A stretch of DNA of 64,000 nucleotides from an uncultured Haliea sp. Its GTDB lineage: Bacteria; Pseudomonadota; Gammaproteobacteria; Pseudomonadales; Halieaceae. Made by a program: the position numbers and the translations under genes. The stretch covers positions 57,289 to 121,288 of the forward strand of contig CAMYIZ010000036.1 of the NCBI GenBank assembly GCA_947258585.1, in the 5' to 3' direction. The notes beneath the pieces are model-generated. The model saw only the letters and a list, made by a program, of their open reading frames with translations, was not told where the DNA came from and searched no databases. Shown here piece after piece: positions 1 through 7,738 of the stretch (its first letter is position 1; the number at the start of each line of letters is the position of its first letter).

Positions 1-1062
1 GGTTCTACCCGCGATGCGCAGATTATCGATGCCCTGGAAGGCGAGCGCCGCGATCCCTTCATGCTGCACTACAACTTCCCTCCCTACTCCGTGGGCGAGG
101 CGGGCCGGGTCGGCTTTACCGGTCGCCGGGAAGTGGGTCACGGGCGCCTGGCGCGCCGCGGCCTGGCTGCGGTCCTGCCGAACACGGATGAGTTCCCCTA
201 CACTATTCGCGTGGTGTCGGAAATCACCGAGTCCAACGGTTCCAGCTCCATGGCCTCCGTTTGTGTGGGTTCCATGGCCATGATGGCCGCCGGGGTTCCC
301 CTGCGCGCACCGGTTGCCGGTATTGCGATGGGTCTGGTCAAGGAAGGCAACCAGTTTGCCGTCCTCACCGATATCCTCGGTGACGAGGATCATCTCGGCG
401 ACATGGACTTCAAGGTGGCCGGGACCGCCGAGGGCGTGACTGCCCTGCAGATGGATATCAAGATCGAGGGCATCAACGAGCAGATCATGGAGATCGCCCT
501 GCAGCAGGCCCAGCAGGCCCGCCTGCATATCCTCGGCCAGATGAACGCCGTGCTGGCAGAGCCGCGCAAAGTCATGTCCGACAATGCGCCGAGCATGCTG
601 ACCCTGAAAGTCGACTCCGACAAGATCCGCGACATCATCGGCAAGGGCGGCGCAACCATCCGCTCCATCACCGAGGCCTCCGGTGCCACGGTGGATATCG
701 ACGATGACGGTACCGTCCGCGTCTTCGGCCAGGACAAGACCGCGCGCGACAAGGCGGTGGCGATGATCGAGGAAATCACCGCCGAGGCGGAAATCGGTGC
801 GATCTACAAGGGCACCGTGGCGCGCATCGTGGATTTCGGCGCCTTCGTCAACATCCTGCCCGGCAAGGACGGCTTGGTACACATTTCCCAGATCGCCAAC
901 GAGCGGGTGGAAAACGTGTCCGACCACCTGAAGGAAGGTCAGGAAGTCGAGGTGAAGGTGCTGGACGTGGATCAGCGCGGCCGCATCAAGCTGTCCATCA
1001 AGGAACTGCTTGAGGACGACATCGTCGCCGAGCCGGTGGCGGTTGTTGCCGACGACGAGTAA
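1..1062 (+). CDS. pnp: Polyribonucleotide nucleotidyltransferase, 3' half (partial)
   Basis: The frame is open from base 1, so the gene is cut by the window edge; 353 of the family's roughly 700 residues are present. PNPase degrades RNA 3' to 5' phosphorolytically and is a core component of the RNA degradosome. The visible part starts in the second RNase PH domain ([11 protein letters not shown], then [13 protein letters not shown] and [15 protein letters not shown]). It continues with the KH domain ([13 protein letters not shown], around visible residues 210-225) and the C-terminal S1 domain ([18 protein letters not shown], then DGLVHISQI). It ends in an acidic tail. A strong hairpin terminator follows, so the gene closes its own transcript. 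The identification is secure because the domains occur in the family order. Confidence 0.98.
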   Translation, partial: GSTRDAQIIDALEGERRDPFMLHYNFPPYSVGEAGRVGFTGRREVGHGRLARRGLAAVLPNTDEFPYTIRVVSEITESNGSSSMASVCVGSMAMMAAGVPLRAPVAGIAMGLVKEGNQFAVLTDILGDEDHLGDMDFKVAGTAEGVTALQMDIKIEGINEQIMEIALQQAQQARLHILGQMNAVLAEPRKVMSDNAPSMLTLKVDSDKIRDIIGKGGATIRSITEASGATVDIDDDGTVRVFGQDKTARDKAVAMIEEITAEAEIGAIYKGTVARIVDFGAFVNILPGKDGLVHISQIANERVENVSDHLKEGQEVEVKVLDVDQRGRIKLSIKELLEDDIVAEPVAVVADDE

Positions 1063-1083
1063 GCTTTCGTCGCAGCACAAACA

Positions 1084-1106
1084 GGGGCGCTTCGGCGCCC
1101 TTTTTT
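1084..1106 (+). terminator. Rho-independent terminator after pnp
   Basis: A perfect 6-bp stem GGGCGC/GCGCCC closes a TTCG tetraloop and is followed by six T residues. It lies 22 bases after the pnp stop codon. Confidence 0.93.
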
Positions 1107-1168
1107 GTGCCTGGGCGCAACAGCTTGAATAGCCCCGGGCAGGCGGGCGTGAACCTGGCAGTGGCATG

Positions 1169-1196
1169 TTCATACCTGTTCCGGTCGCAGTATACT
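1169..1196 (+). promoter_or_regulatory. Possible sigma-70 promoter of the ThDP enzyme gene
   Basis: TTCATA and TATACT are separated by 16 bases. The -10 lies 50 bases before the ATG of the ThDP enzyme and after the pnp terminator, where a promoter is needed. The -35 is only moderately close to consensus. Confidence 0.4.
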
Positions 1197-1245
1197 GTCC
1201 ACTCTCGGGCGTGGCCTACCGCGCCAATCGGCAGGGAAACAAGCA

Positions 1246-2811
1246 ATGAACGGTGCAGAAAGCCTGATCGCAACGCTGGTGAACAACGGCGTCAGCGTGT
1301 GTTTCACCAACCCGGGTACCTCGGAGATGCATTTCGTGGCGGCCCTGGACGAGGTCGAGGGGATGCGCTGTGTGCTGTGCCTGTTCGAGGGCGTGGTCAG
1401 CGGCGCCGCCGACGGCTACGCGCGGATGGCCGGCGGCCCCGCCGCTACCCTCCTGCACCTCGGTCCCGGCCTGGGGAATGCCCTGGCCAATATCCACAAT
1501 GCCAGCCGGGGTCACGTGCCCATGGTCAATATCGTCGGTGACCACGCGACCTACCACCTGCAGTACGATGCGCCCCTGACCTCGGACATTGCCGGTATCG
1601 CCGGCCCGGTGTCGCACTGGGTGCACGCCTCCACGGCCCCGGAAGCCATCGCCAGGGACGCCGCGGAGGCAGTGCGCCAGGCGGGAACAGGGCAGATTGC
1701 CACGCTGTTGTTGCCGGCGGATGTATCCTGGGGTGACAACCCCGGTGGGGCCGAGGGCGCGGTGACCATCCCCGACCCGGCTCCGGTTGCCGCGGACCGC
1801 CTGCATCGGGCGCAGGTCATGCTGCAGTCAGGCAAGCGCACAGCCATCATGCTCGGTGGCCGCGAGATCAGCGGCGAGCTTACCCTGCTGGCCAGTCGTA
1901 TCGGCGTCGCCGCCGGGGCACGGGTACTGACCGAGACCTTCCCTTCCCGGGTGCGGCGCGGTGCCGGCACCGGTGTGGTGGAGCGCCTGCCCTACCTGGC
2001 AGAGCTCGCGATAGACAGTCTCAAGGACCTGGAGCAGTTGATCCTGGTCGGAGCTGACAGCCCGGTCGCCTTCTTCGCCTACCCCGGTGTGGCCAGTGTG
2101 CTTGCTCCCGAGGGCTGTGAGCAGCTGCTGTTGGCCGGGCCGGACGACGATATCGAAGCGGCGCTGGAAACGCTGCTGGAATCCCTGGACGCAGTGGACG
2201 CGGTGCCCTCGGTGCATCCGCTGCAGTTGCCGGACCTGCCCGCGGGAACCCTGGACGCCAACGCGGTGGCGCTGGCCCTGGCCCACTTCCTGCCCGAGGA
2301 TGCCATCGTCGTCGACGAGGGGATTACCGCCGGCCTGGCCTGCTTCCCGCTGACGGCCTGCGCCCAGCCCCACGACTGGTTGAACCAGACCGGCGGATCG
2401 ATTGGCTGGGGCCTGCCTGCCGCGGTGGGTGCTGCGCTGGCCTGCCCCGAGCGCAAGGTGATGTGCCTGGAGGGTGATGGCAGCGCCATGTACACCATCC
2501 AGGCGCTGTGGACCATGGCCCGGGAGCACCTCGACGTCACGGTGGTGGTATTCAACAACGGCAAGTACAGCATTCTCGAGCTGGAGTTCCTGCGCACCGG
2601 GGCGCGGGGAGGCAAGCCCGGGCCGAAGGCCGCCAGCTCGCTGGATATCGGCAATCCGGCCCTGGATTTTGTCGCCATGGCCCGGGGGATGGGCGTGAGT
2701 GCCAGCTGTGCCACCACGGCGGAGGAATTCAACCGCGAACTGGAGAACGCCCTGGGAACGCGGGGCCCGCATCTGATTGATGCCCGCGTGCCGCCACTGG
2801 CCCTGGGCTGA
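1246..2811 (+). CDS. Thiamine diphosphate-dependent enzyme, acetolactate synthase/benzoylformate decarboxylase-like
   Basis: A 521-residue protein with the three-domain ThDP decarboxylase architecture. The N-terminal Pyr domain has the cofactor-activating glutamate in LFEGVVSGAADGYA (around residue 49). A degenerate central domain follows. The C-terminal PP domain carries the GDGSAMY...FNN ThDP/Mg signature (around residues 410-438). The family includes acetolactate synthase large subunits and benzoylformate-type decarboxylases. No FAD-site features typical of IlvB are obvious, and no small regulatory subunit (ilvN) lies next to it, so a role in branched-chain biosynthesis is unlikely. The substrate cannot be read from the sequence. 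The gene stands alone between the pnp terminator and convergent panC. Confidence 0.85.
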   Translation: MNGAESLIATLVNNGVSVCFTNPGTSEMHFVAALDEVEGMRCVLCLFEGVVSGAADGYARMAGGPAATLLHLGPGLGNALANIHNASRGHVPMVNIVGDHATYHLQYDAPLTSDIAGIAGPVSHWVHASTAPEAIARDAAEAVRQAGTGQIATLLLPADVSWGDNPGGAEGAVTIPDPAPVAADRLHRAQVMLQSGKRTAIMLGGREISGELTLLASRIGVAAGARVLTETFPSRVRRGAGTGVVERLPYLAELAIDSLKDLEQLILVGADSPVAFFAYPGVASVLAPEGCEQLLLAGPDDDIEAALETLLESLDAVDAVPSVHPLQLPDLPAGTLDANAVALALAHFLPEDAIVVDEGITAGLACFPLTACAQPHDWLNQTGGSIGWGLPAAVGAALACPERKVMCLEGDGSAMYTIQALWTMAREHLDVTVVVFNNGKYSILELEFLRTGARGGKPGPKAASSLDIGNPALDFVAMARGMGVSASCATTAEEFNRELENALGTRGPHLIDARVPPLALG

Positions 2812-2879
2812 CCTGGCAGGGCCAGCGGGCGCTGCTGCGCCGGTTGCGAGTGAGAGCTGCGGCCGCGGGCTTCAGGGCT

Positions 2880-3764
2880 TCAGGGCGAGGCGAGCATGCC
2901 CCAGTCGGATACCGGGTTCAGGGTCAGCCTGACATTGTCGATCAGGCGAGTGGAGCCCAGGCGGGCGGCGGCGAGGATGGCGATCTCCTCGGTGTGCTCA
3001 TTGACGGCGCGCAGGGTGCGAGCGTCGCGGATGGCGAAGTAATCCGGTTCGAAACCCGCCTGCAGCAATTGCATGCGGGCGTGTGATTCCAGTTGCAGGA
3101 AGTTGTCGAAACCGCAGGCGATGGCTTCGCGGCAGCCCACCAGCGTATCGTGGATCAGCGGTGCCAGTCGGCGCTGCTCCGGTGACAGGTAGCCATTGCG
3201 GGAGCTTTTCGCCAGGCCGTCGGTATCGCGAGCCGTGGCGATACCCTCGATGTCGATGGGCATGCACAGGTCCTTCACCATCTTGCGGATGATGGACAAC
3301 TGCTGGAAATCCTTTTCCCCAAACACGGCCACATCGGGTTGGACGATGTTGAACAGTTTGTTGACCACCGTGGTCACCCCGGTGAAGTGGCCGGGGCGAC
3401 TGCTGCCGCAAAGGGTTTCCGACAGGTCGGGCACCTGCACCTGGGTCTGTAGCGCCATGCCCTCGGGATACATCTCACGCACTTCGGGAACGAACAGATA
3501 CTGCACGCCCTCGCTGAACAGTTTTTCCTTGTCCGCAACGAGCGTGCGGGGATAGGCGTCCAGGTCTTCGCTGGGGCCAAACTGCAGGGGATTGACGAAT
3601 ATGCTGACAACCACGATATCGGCGAGCTGCCGCGCCCGTCGCACAAGCTCCAGGTGCCCGTCGTGGAGATTGCCCATTGTCGGTACGAAGGCAATCCTCT
3701 GGCCCTGCTGGCGGCAACCCCGGAGGGCTGACTGTAACGGTGCGATGCTGGAAAAAGTCCGCAT
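2880..3764 (-). CDS. panC: Pantothenate synthetase
   Basis: Condenses pantoate and beta-alanine with ATP to form pantothenate, the last step of vitamin B5 synthesis, in the cytosol. The 294 residues compare with about 283 in E. coli. Seen are the HIGH-like motif PTMGNLHDGH (around residues 29-38), FVNPLQFGPSEDLDAYPR, the GVTTVVNKLFNIVQPDVAVFGEKDFQQL core and the KMSKS-like loop AKSSRNGYLS. It lies downstream of panB but separated by 229 bases in which I see no gene. Tight panB-panC coupling is more usual, so panC may have its own promoter here. Confidence 0.97.
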   Translation of the reverse strand: MRTFSSIAPLQSALRGCRQQGQRIAFVPTMGNLHDGHLELVRRARQLADIVVVSIFVNPLQFGPSEDLDAYPRTLVADKEKLFSEGVQYLFVPEVREMYPEGMALQTQVQVPDLSETLCGSSRPGHFTGVTTVVNKLFNIVQPDVAVFGEKDFQQLSIIRKMVKDLCMPIDIEGIATARDTDGLAKSSRNGYLSPEQRRLAPLIHDTLVGCREAIACGFDNFLQLESHARMQLLQAGFEPDYFAIRDARTLRAVNEHTEEIAILAAARLGSTRLIDNVRLTLNPVSDWGMLASP

Positions 3765-3993
3765 ATCTTCATGACCCCCGCAATACGGTAAGGGTGACGC
3801 AAGACCGGAACAAACAGGTCGTTTAGTACCGCTGGACGCTGCCAGAGCGCGAGCGGACCGGCAGTATGCCCCAAGCCAATGGCCCGGGCAATGGATTCAC
3901 AGGAAAAGTTGAGTGGGGTGTGTTACCCAAAGAAGCGCTGATCTGAGCGGTAACAGAAAAATAATAGTGAGTGCTTGCAAACCTGAGGATGAC

Positions 3994-4794
3994 CTAGCTA
4001 TAGGTGTGTTCATCCCGAGGATAGGTGCCGGATTTCACCGCTGTGACAAAGGCCTTGAGGGCGCCCTGGATGCTGTCGCTGCCCTGCATGAAATTCTGCA
4101 CGAAACGGGCACTGTGGCTGGAGAGGCCCAGCATGTCGTGGAGTACCAGGACCTGGGCGTCGGTGCCCGGCCCCGCGCCGATGCCGATAACCGGAATATC
4201 CAGCTTGTCGCTGATGTCCGTCGCCAGGGGTGCGGGCACGCACTCCAGCACCAGCAGGCTGGCGCCGGCATCCTGTATCTCCACGGCGTCCGCGAGAATG
4301 GATTTGGCTTCCTTGGGGGTGCGGCCCTGAACCCTGAACCCGCCGATCGCATTCACCGACTGCGGGGTCAGGCCGAGGTGGGCGCAGACGGGTATGCCCC
4401 GCTCCACCAGCATGGAAATGGTGTCCGACAGCCAGGTGCCACCCTCGATCTTGACCATCTGCGCACCGGCACGCATCAGGCGCGCGGCATTGTCCATGGC
4501 CACTTCCGGGGTGGCGTGACCCATGAAAGGGAGGTCGGCAATCACCAGCGAAGCGGGGCCGCCGCGGCACACGCTTTCGGTGTGGTAGACCATATGGTCC
4601 ATGGTGACCGGGATAGTACTGTCGTGGCCCTGCAGCACCATGCCGAGGGAGTCGCCGACGAGAATGGTCTCGGCGCCAGCTTCCGAGACCAGGCGGGCAA
4701 AGGTGGCGTCATACGCCGTAATACAGACGAACTTTTCCCCCGCCGCCTTCATCTTGTCCAGGGTGCTGATGGTGATCTTGCCCATGCGTCGCAT
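3994..4794 (-). CDS. panB: 3-methyl-2-oxobutanoate hydroxymethyltransferase (ketopantoate synthase)
   Basis: Transfers a hydroxymethyl group from methylene-THF to 2-oxoisovalerate, the first committed step of pantothenate synthesis. The 266 residues match the family (264 in E. coli). Motifs include FVCITAYDATFARL, VGDSLGMVLQGHDSTIPVT (metal and ketoacid site), MVKIEGG and VCAHLGLTPQSV. The listed start overlaps the kinase stop as TAATG, suggesting translational coupling. An internal ATG at 4785 gives MGKITIS, which looks more like the usual PanB N-terminus and could be the true start. Confidence 0.96.
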   Translation of the reverse strand: MRRMGKITISTLDKMKAAGEKFVCITAYDATFARLVSEAGAETILVGDSLGMVLQGHDSTIPVTMDHMVYHTESVCRGGPASLVIADLPFMGHATPEVAMDNAARLMRAGAQMVKIEGGTWLSDTISMLVERGIPVCAHLGLTPQSVNAIGGFRVQGRTPKEAKSILADAVEIQDAGASLLVLECVPAPLATDISDKLDIPVIGIGAGPGTDAQVLVLHDMLGLSSHSARFVQNFMQGSDSIQGALKAFVTAVKSGTYPRDEHTYS

Positions 4795-5492
4795 TATCCA
4801 AAGAACGTGGGATTGAAGTAGTGGCGGCCGCTGCGAATATCCAGAAGATAGTCGACCAGATGCCGATAGTCCTGCTCATCATTGGCGAGATCAATCTCGC
4901 TGGCATTGACGATTAACAAAGGGGCATCATCGTAATACAGAAAAAACTCACTGTACACTTCGTTCAGGCGCTCGAGATAGTCCCGCTGAATGGCCTTTTC
5001 GTGGACGATACCGCGTACATGGATCCGGTCCAGCAAGACGTCGGTGGGGGCCTGCAGGTAGACCACGAGATCCGGTCGCGGCGGTTCTATCAGCAACTGG
5101 CGGTAAACCTTCTGGTACAGCTGGAACTCATCGCTGTCCAGGTTGACCCGGGCGAACAGCGGATCCTTCTCGATCAGGAAGTCGGCAACGCGCACTGGCG
5201 CGAAGATGTCGGTCTGGCGCAGATCCTCGATCTTCTGAGCCCGCTGGAACAGGAAGAACAGCTGGGTGGCGAGCGCCGCGTGGCGCCGATTGCCATAGAA
5301 GCGCTCCAGGAACGGATTGTGGTCTGCATCCTCGAGCAGGGTGTCGTGGCCAAAGGTGGCGGCCAGGCGGCGGGCCAGGGTGGTCTTGCCGACGCCGATG
5401 GGACCCTCAACGGCAATGTAGGGCGGCGGGCTCCGGCCTTTCAGGTCAACGCCAGTCGGTGGCTTGTCTGTATTCAAGGCCGGGGCTCCCAT
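4794..5492 (-). CDS. Deoxynucleoside kinase family protein
   Basis: A 232-residue P-loop kinase of the dGK/dCK/dNK type, expected to phosphorylate a deoxynucleoside with ATP in the salvage pathway. Seen are the Walker A GPIGVGKTTLARRL near the N-terminus, the LEDADHNPFLERFYG substrate segment, FAPVRVADFLIEKDPLFA and the lid-like region DRIHVRGIVHEKAIQ. The start is set at ATG 5492, which overlaps the folK stop as TGATG; the open frame extends 20 codons upstream, but that stretch lies within folK. It is inserted between folK and panB, where pseudomonads have direct folK-panB linkage. The nucleoside preference cannot be read. Confidence 0.85.
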   Translation of the reverse strand: MGAPALNTDKPPTGVDLKGRSPPPYIAVEGPIGVGKTTLARRLAATFGHDTLLEDADHNPFLERFYGNRRHAALATQLFFLFQRAQKIEDLRQTDIFAPVRVADFLIEKDPLFARVNLDSDEFQLYQKVYRQLLIEPPRPDLVVYLQAPTDVLLDRIHVRGIVHEKAIQRDYLERLNEVYSEFFLYYDDAPLLIVNASEIDLANDEQDYRHLVDYLLDIRSGRHYFNPTFFG

Positions 5493-6001
5493 CAGTGCTG
5501 CAGGTGGTAGTTGAGTTCGAGGTCGGTTTCCGCCAGCCCGTCCGCGGGGCAACGGGAGAGCAGCATCGCCAGTGTGTCGCCGCCGGGAAGCACCACATCC
5601 CGGGGGCAGACTTCGGCGAGAGGATAAAGGACGAAATGGCGCTGCGCCATGGCCGGATGTGGAACCTGTAGCCTCGATGAGCAGATCCGCTGGTCACCGT
5701 ACAGGAGGATGTCCAGATCGAGGGTGCGCGGTCCCCAGCGGACAGTGCGCTCCCTGCCGCGGGCCCGCTCTATGGCCTGCAGCCGGTCCAGCAAGTCCTC
5801 CGCGCCCAGGGAGGTGTCGATGGCCGCGACAGCGTTGAGATAATCCGGCTGCTGTCCCGGGCCGACCGCGGCACTGCGGAACACGGATGAACCGGCCAGG
5901 ATGCGGACCTCCGTCAGCGCCGCCAGAGCGTCAGCGGCAGCCTGCAACTGCTGCGCGGGATTCTCCAGGTTGCTGCCGAGCGCGATGTAGGCAAGCGGCA
6001 T
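5492..6001 (-). CDS. folK: 2-amino-4-hydroxy-6-hydroxymethyldihydropteridine pyrophosphokinase
   Basis: HPPK transfers pyrophosphate from ATP to the pterin in folate synthesis. The 169 residues are close to the E. coli length (159). The N-terminal AYIALGSNLENP, the GPGQQPDYLNAVAAIDT segment and the signature WGPRTLDLDILLYG are present, with the catalytic aspartates in DLDILL. Its start overlaps the pcnB stop as TGATG and its stop overlaps the kinase start, so it sits in the middle of a coupled pcnB-folK-kinase-panB operon. Confidence 0.97.
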   Translation of the reverse strand: MPLAYIALGSNLENPAQQLQAAADALAALTEVRILAGSSVFRSAAVGPGQQPDYLNAVAAIDTSLGAEDLLDRLQAIERARGRERTVRWGPRTLDLDILLYGDQRICSSRLQVPHPAMAQRHFVLYPLAEVCPRDVVLPGGDTLAMLLSRCPADGLAETDLELNYHLQH

Positions 6002-7311
6002 CAGGAGGTGGCGGGGCGCCGTTTGCGCGGCCGGCGCCGGCGCGGTCGACTGCCGGCGCCATCGCCGGCTTCCTCGCCACCGGTGTCAATCATGGGCAGG
6101 TTCTGGTTCTCGGGCAGGGTCTGGAAATCGGTCCAGAAAGCCCCCACGTCCCCGGTCTCCTCCCCCGCCTGCTCGCGCAGCAACAGAAAGTCGTAGGCGG
6201 CGCGAAAGCGGCGGTTCTGCAGCAGTTCCCGAGCCTTGCGGCTGTTGCCTCGCTGCAGGCGCAGCTGGAATTCCCAGATTTCCCGCATCGGCATGGTGAA
6301 GCGGCGGGGAATGGCCAGAGTCTGCAGGGCGCTGGTGACGACCTGCTGGGCGGCGCTGTGCATGGCCGCCACCGGGGGGTCACCCCGGTCGCGCAGCTGG
6401 TCCGCGAGGCGGTCGACCACGGGCCACAGCAGGGCCGCCAGCAGGAATGCCGGGGTGACCGGTTTGTCGGCACTAATCCGCTGGTCGGTACTGCGCATGG
6501 CGGCTTGCACCAGGCCCATGGCCACGCTGTCCTGGCGGATCTCATAGTCGCTGTCCGGAAACAGGTAGCGCAACAGGTCGTGTTCCAGCAGCTGTTGCAG
6601 AGTGCGCTCGGCATACCCGGAAAAGAACAGCTTGAGGAACTCGTCAAACAGGCGCGCGGCCGGGATTTCCCGCAGCAGGTGAGCGCAGCGCGGGATCGCT
6701 GCCGCGGTCTCGGCCTCGACGGTGAACTCCAGCTTGGCGGCAAACCGCGCCACACGGAGCATGCGGACCGGATCCTCGCGGAAGCGGACTTCCGGGTCCC
6801 CGATGATGCAGACGCTGCGCCGGAGCATGTCCTGCATGCCGTGGACATGGTCATAGACGGCGAAGTTCGCGGCGTCGTAGTACAGCGCGTTGACGGTGAG
6901 GTCGCGCCTGACAGCGTCTTCTTCCAGTGTGCCGAACACGTTGTCGCGCAGCAACAGCCCCTGATCGGACTGGTGCGACTGGGACTTGCCACGGCTGGTA
7001 TCGGGTTCGCTGTCGTGGTGGCCGCGGAAGGTCGTCACTTCGATGACCTCGCGTCCGAAGCGTACGTGGACGATGCGAAAACGCCGGCCGATGATGCGCG
7101 AACTGCGGAAGATCGCGTGTACTTCTTCCGGCGTCGCATCAGTGGCGACATCGAAGTCCTTGGGATGGCCGCCCAGCAACAGATCACGCACGGCGCCTCC
7201 AACCAGATAGGCCTGGTGGCCGTTGCGACGCAACTGCGCCATGACCTTCAGTGCGCCATCACTGATGTTCTTGCGGGAAATGCAGTGCTGATCCCTGGGT
7301 ATGACCTTCAA
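6001..7311 (-). CDS. pcnB: Poly(A) polymerase I
   Basis: Adds 3' poly(A) tails to RNA and so promotes decay by PNPase. The 436 residues carry the nucleotidyltransferase head domain: LVGGAVRDLLLG, KDFDVATDATPEEV with the metal-binding DxD, then IIGRRFRIVHV. RDLTVNALYYD and the RNA-binding FREDPVRMLRVARFAAKL follow. The C-terminus is a very basic RPRRRRPRKRRP tail, typical of the PcnB branch rather than CCA-adding enzymes. It lies downstream of cbrB with the CrcZ-like RNA locus in between, the arrangement known from Pseudomonas. Confidence 0.96.
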   Translation of the reverse strand: MKVIPRDQHCISRKNISDGALKVMAQLRRNGHQAYLVGGAVRDLLLGGHPKDFDVATDATPEEVHAIFRSSRIIGRRFRIVHVRFGREVIEVTTFRGHHDSEPDTSRGKSQSHQSDQGLLLRDNVFGTLEEDAVRRDLTVNALYYDAANFAVYDHVHGMQDMLRRSVCIIGDPEVRFREDPVRMLRVARFAAKLEFTVEAETAAAIPRCAHLLREIPAARLFDEFLKLFFSGYAERTLQQLLEHDLLRYLFPDSDYEIRQDSVAMGLVQAAMRSTDQRISADKPVTPAFLLAALLWPVVDRLADQLRDRGDPPVAAMHSAAQQVVTSALQTLAIPRRFTMPMREIWEFQLRLQRGNSRKARELLQNRRFRAAYDFLLLREQAGEETGDVGAFWTDFQTLPENQNLPMIDTGGEEAGDGAGSRPRRRRPRKRRPATS

Positions 7312-7404
7312 ACGTTGGTTGCCTTGTGCGAGACGAAAAACAGGGCGGAGTTTAGCACAATGGCCAGTTTCCGGTGTGTCGGGAGATATTCATAAAGTAA
7401 GTGA

Positions 7405-7588
7405 CAGGGAAGACTGTGTCTTCCCCATCCAGGTCTCAGCTGTACGTTATTGTTATGCGGGCAATAATATTGTTTTTCTGCTAGCCGTGGGGCCTGAAAT
7501 TGAGGGGAAGAACTCTTCCCCGTCCAGGTCCGTAGTGTCTCTGTTATTGTTATTGCGGCCTTGGTGTTATTTTTATTGTTGCTGCCGC
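7405..7588 (-). ncRNA. crcZ: Candidate CrcZ-like Hfq/Crc-sequestering small RNA
   Basis: The cbrB-pcnB intergenic region has no ORF on the minus strand but shows all expected parts of a CrcZ locus. A sigma-54 promoter (7599-7613) points the same way as cbrB. From the predicted start near 7588 there are four A-rich CA motifs on the minus strand: AACAATAAAAATAAC (plus 7566-7580), CAATAACAATAAC (7543-7555), AAAAACAATA (7468-7477) and ATAACAATAAC (7446-7456). Two hairpins with GGGGAAG/CTTCCCC-type stems (7504-7521 and 7407-7426) punctuate them. In Pseudomonas, CrcZ is transcribed from this same place by CbrB and sigma-54 and titrates Hfq/Crc through AANAANAA motifs. The 3' end is uncertain: no U-run follows the second hairpin, so the RNA may run on towards pcnB. 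Identification is by position and motifs, not by alignment. Confidence 0.72.
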
Positions 7589-7592
7589 GTGG
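7407..7592 (-). repeat. Two tandem copies of an ~85-base hairpin plus CA-motif unit
   Basis: Copy one spans about 7407-7490 and copy two about 7504-7592, with a period near 97 bases. On the plus strand each has a GGGAAG-loop-CTTCCCC stem, then RTCCAGGTC, then GTTATTGTTAT and a GCGG box, then a T-rich run ending near CTGC-CCG-GTGG. The hairpin loops differ while the stems are kept, which suggests selection on structure. Confidence 0.75.
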
Positions 7593-7598
7593 AATAAT

Positions 7599-7613
7599 GC
7601 AGAGCCTGTGCCA
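7599..7613 (-). promoter_or_regulatory. Sigma-54 promoter of the CrcZ-like RNA
   Basis: The minus strand reads TGGCACAGGCTCTGC, with GG and GC ten bases apart as required for -24/-12 promoters. It matches TGGCAC-N5-TTGC except for one base (CTGC). Transcription would start near 7588, before the CA motifs. The activator would be CbrB, encoded immediately upstream. Confidence 0.8.
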
Positions 7614-7688
7614 AAAACAAATAAATCATTAAAATTCATGTATTTAGTAAAAAATCGCCGGCGGGAAACAGGGCTGAATTCCATGGGT

Positions 7689-7736
7689 TGTTACCCTTTT
7701 ACTCCCCCTCGCGTTACAACAGGCGAAGGTGGTAAC
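7689..7736. promoter_or_regulatory. Candidate CbrB upstream activating sites (three GTTAC half-sites)
   Basis: TGTTACC (7689-7695), GTTAC (7713-7717) and GTAAC (7732-7736) are spaced about 20 bases apart, 75-135 bases upstream of the sigma-54 promoter. That is the usual place for enhancer sites of an NtrC-type activator. I recall that the CbrB site described in Pseudomonas is built on TGTTAC; this should be checked against the published consensus. Confidence 0.45.
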
Positions 7737-7738
7737 GC

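Noticed and set aside
5887..7395. A 502-codon plus-strand frame opposite pcnB
   Set aside because: No domain or motif; it mirrors the codon pattern of pcnB, which has clear catalytic motifs. High-GC genes leave long open antisense frames.
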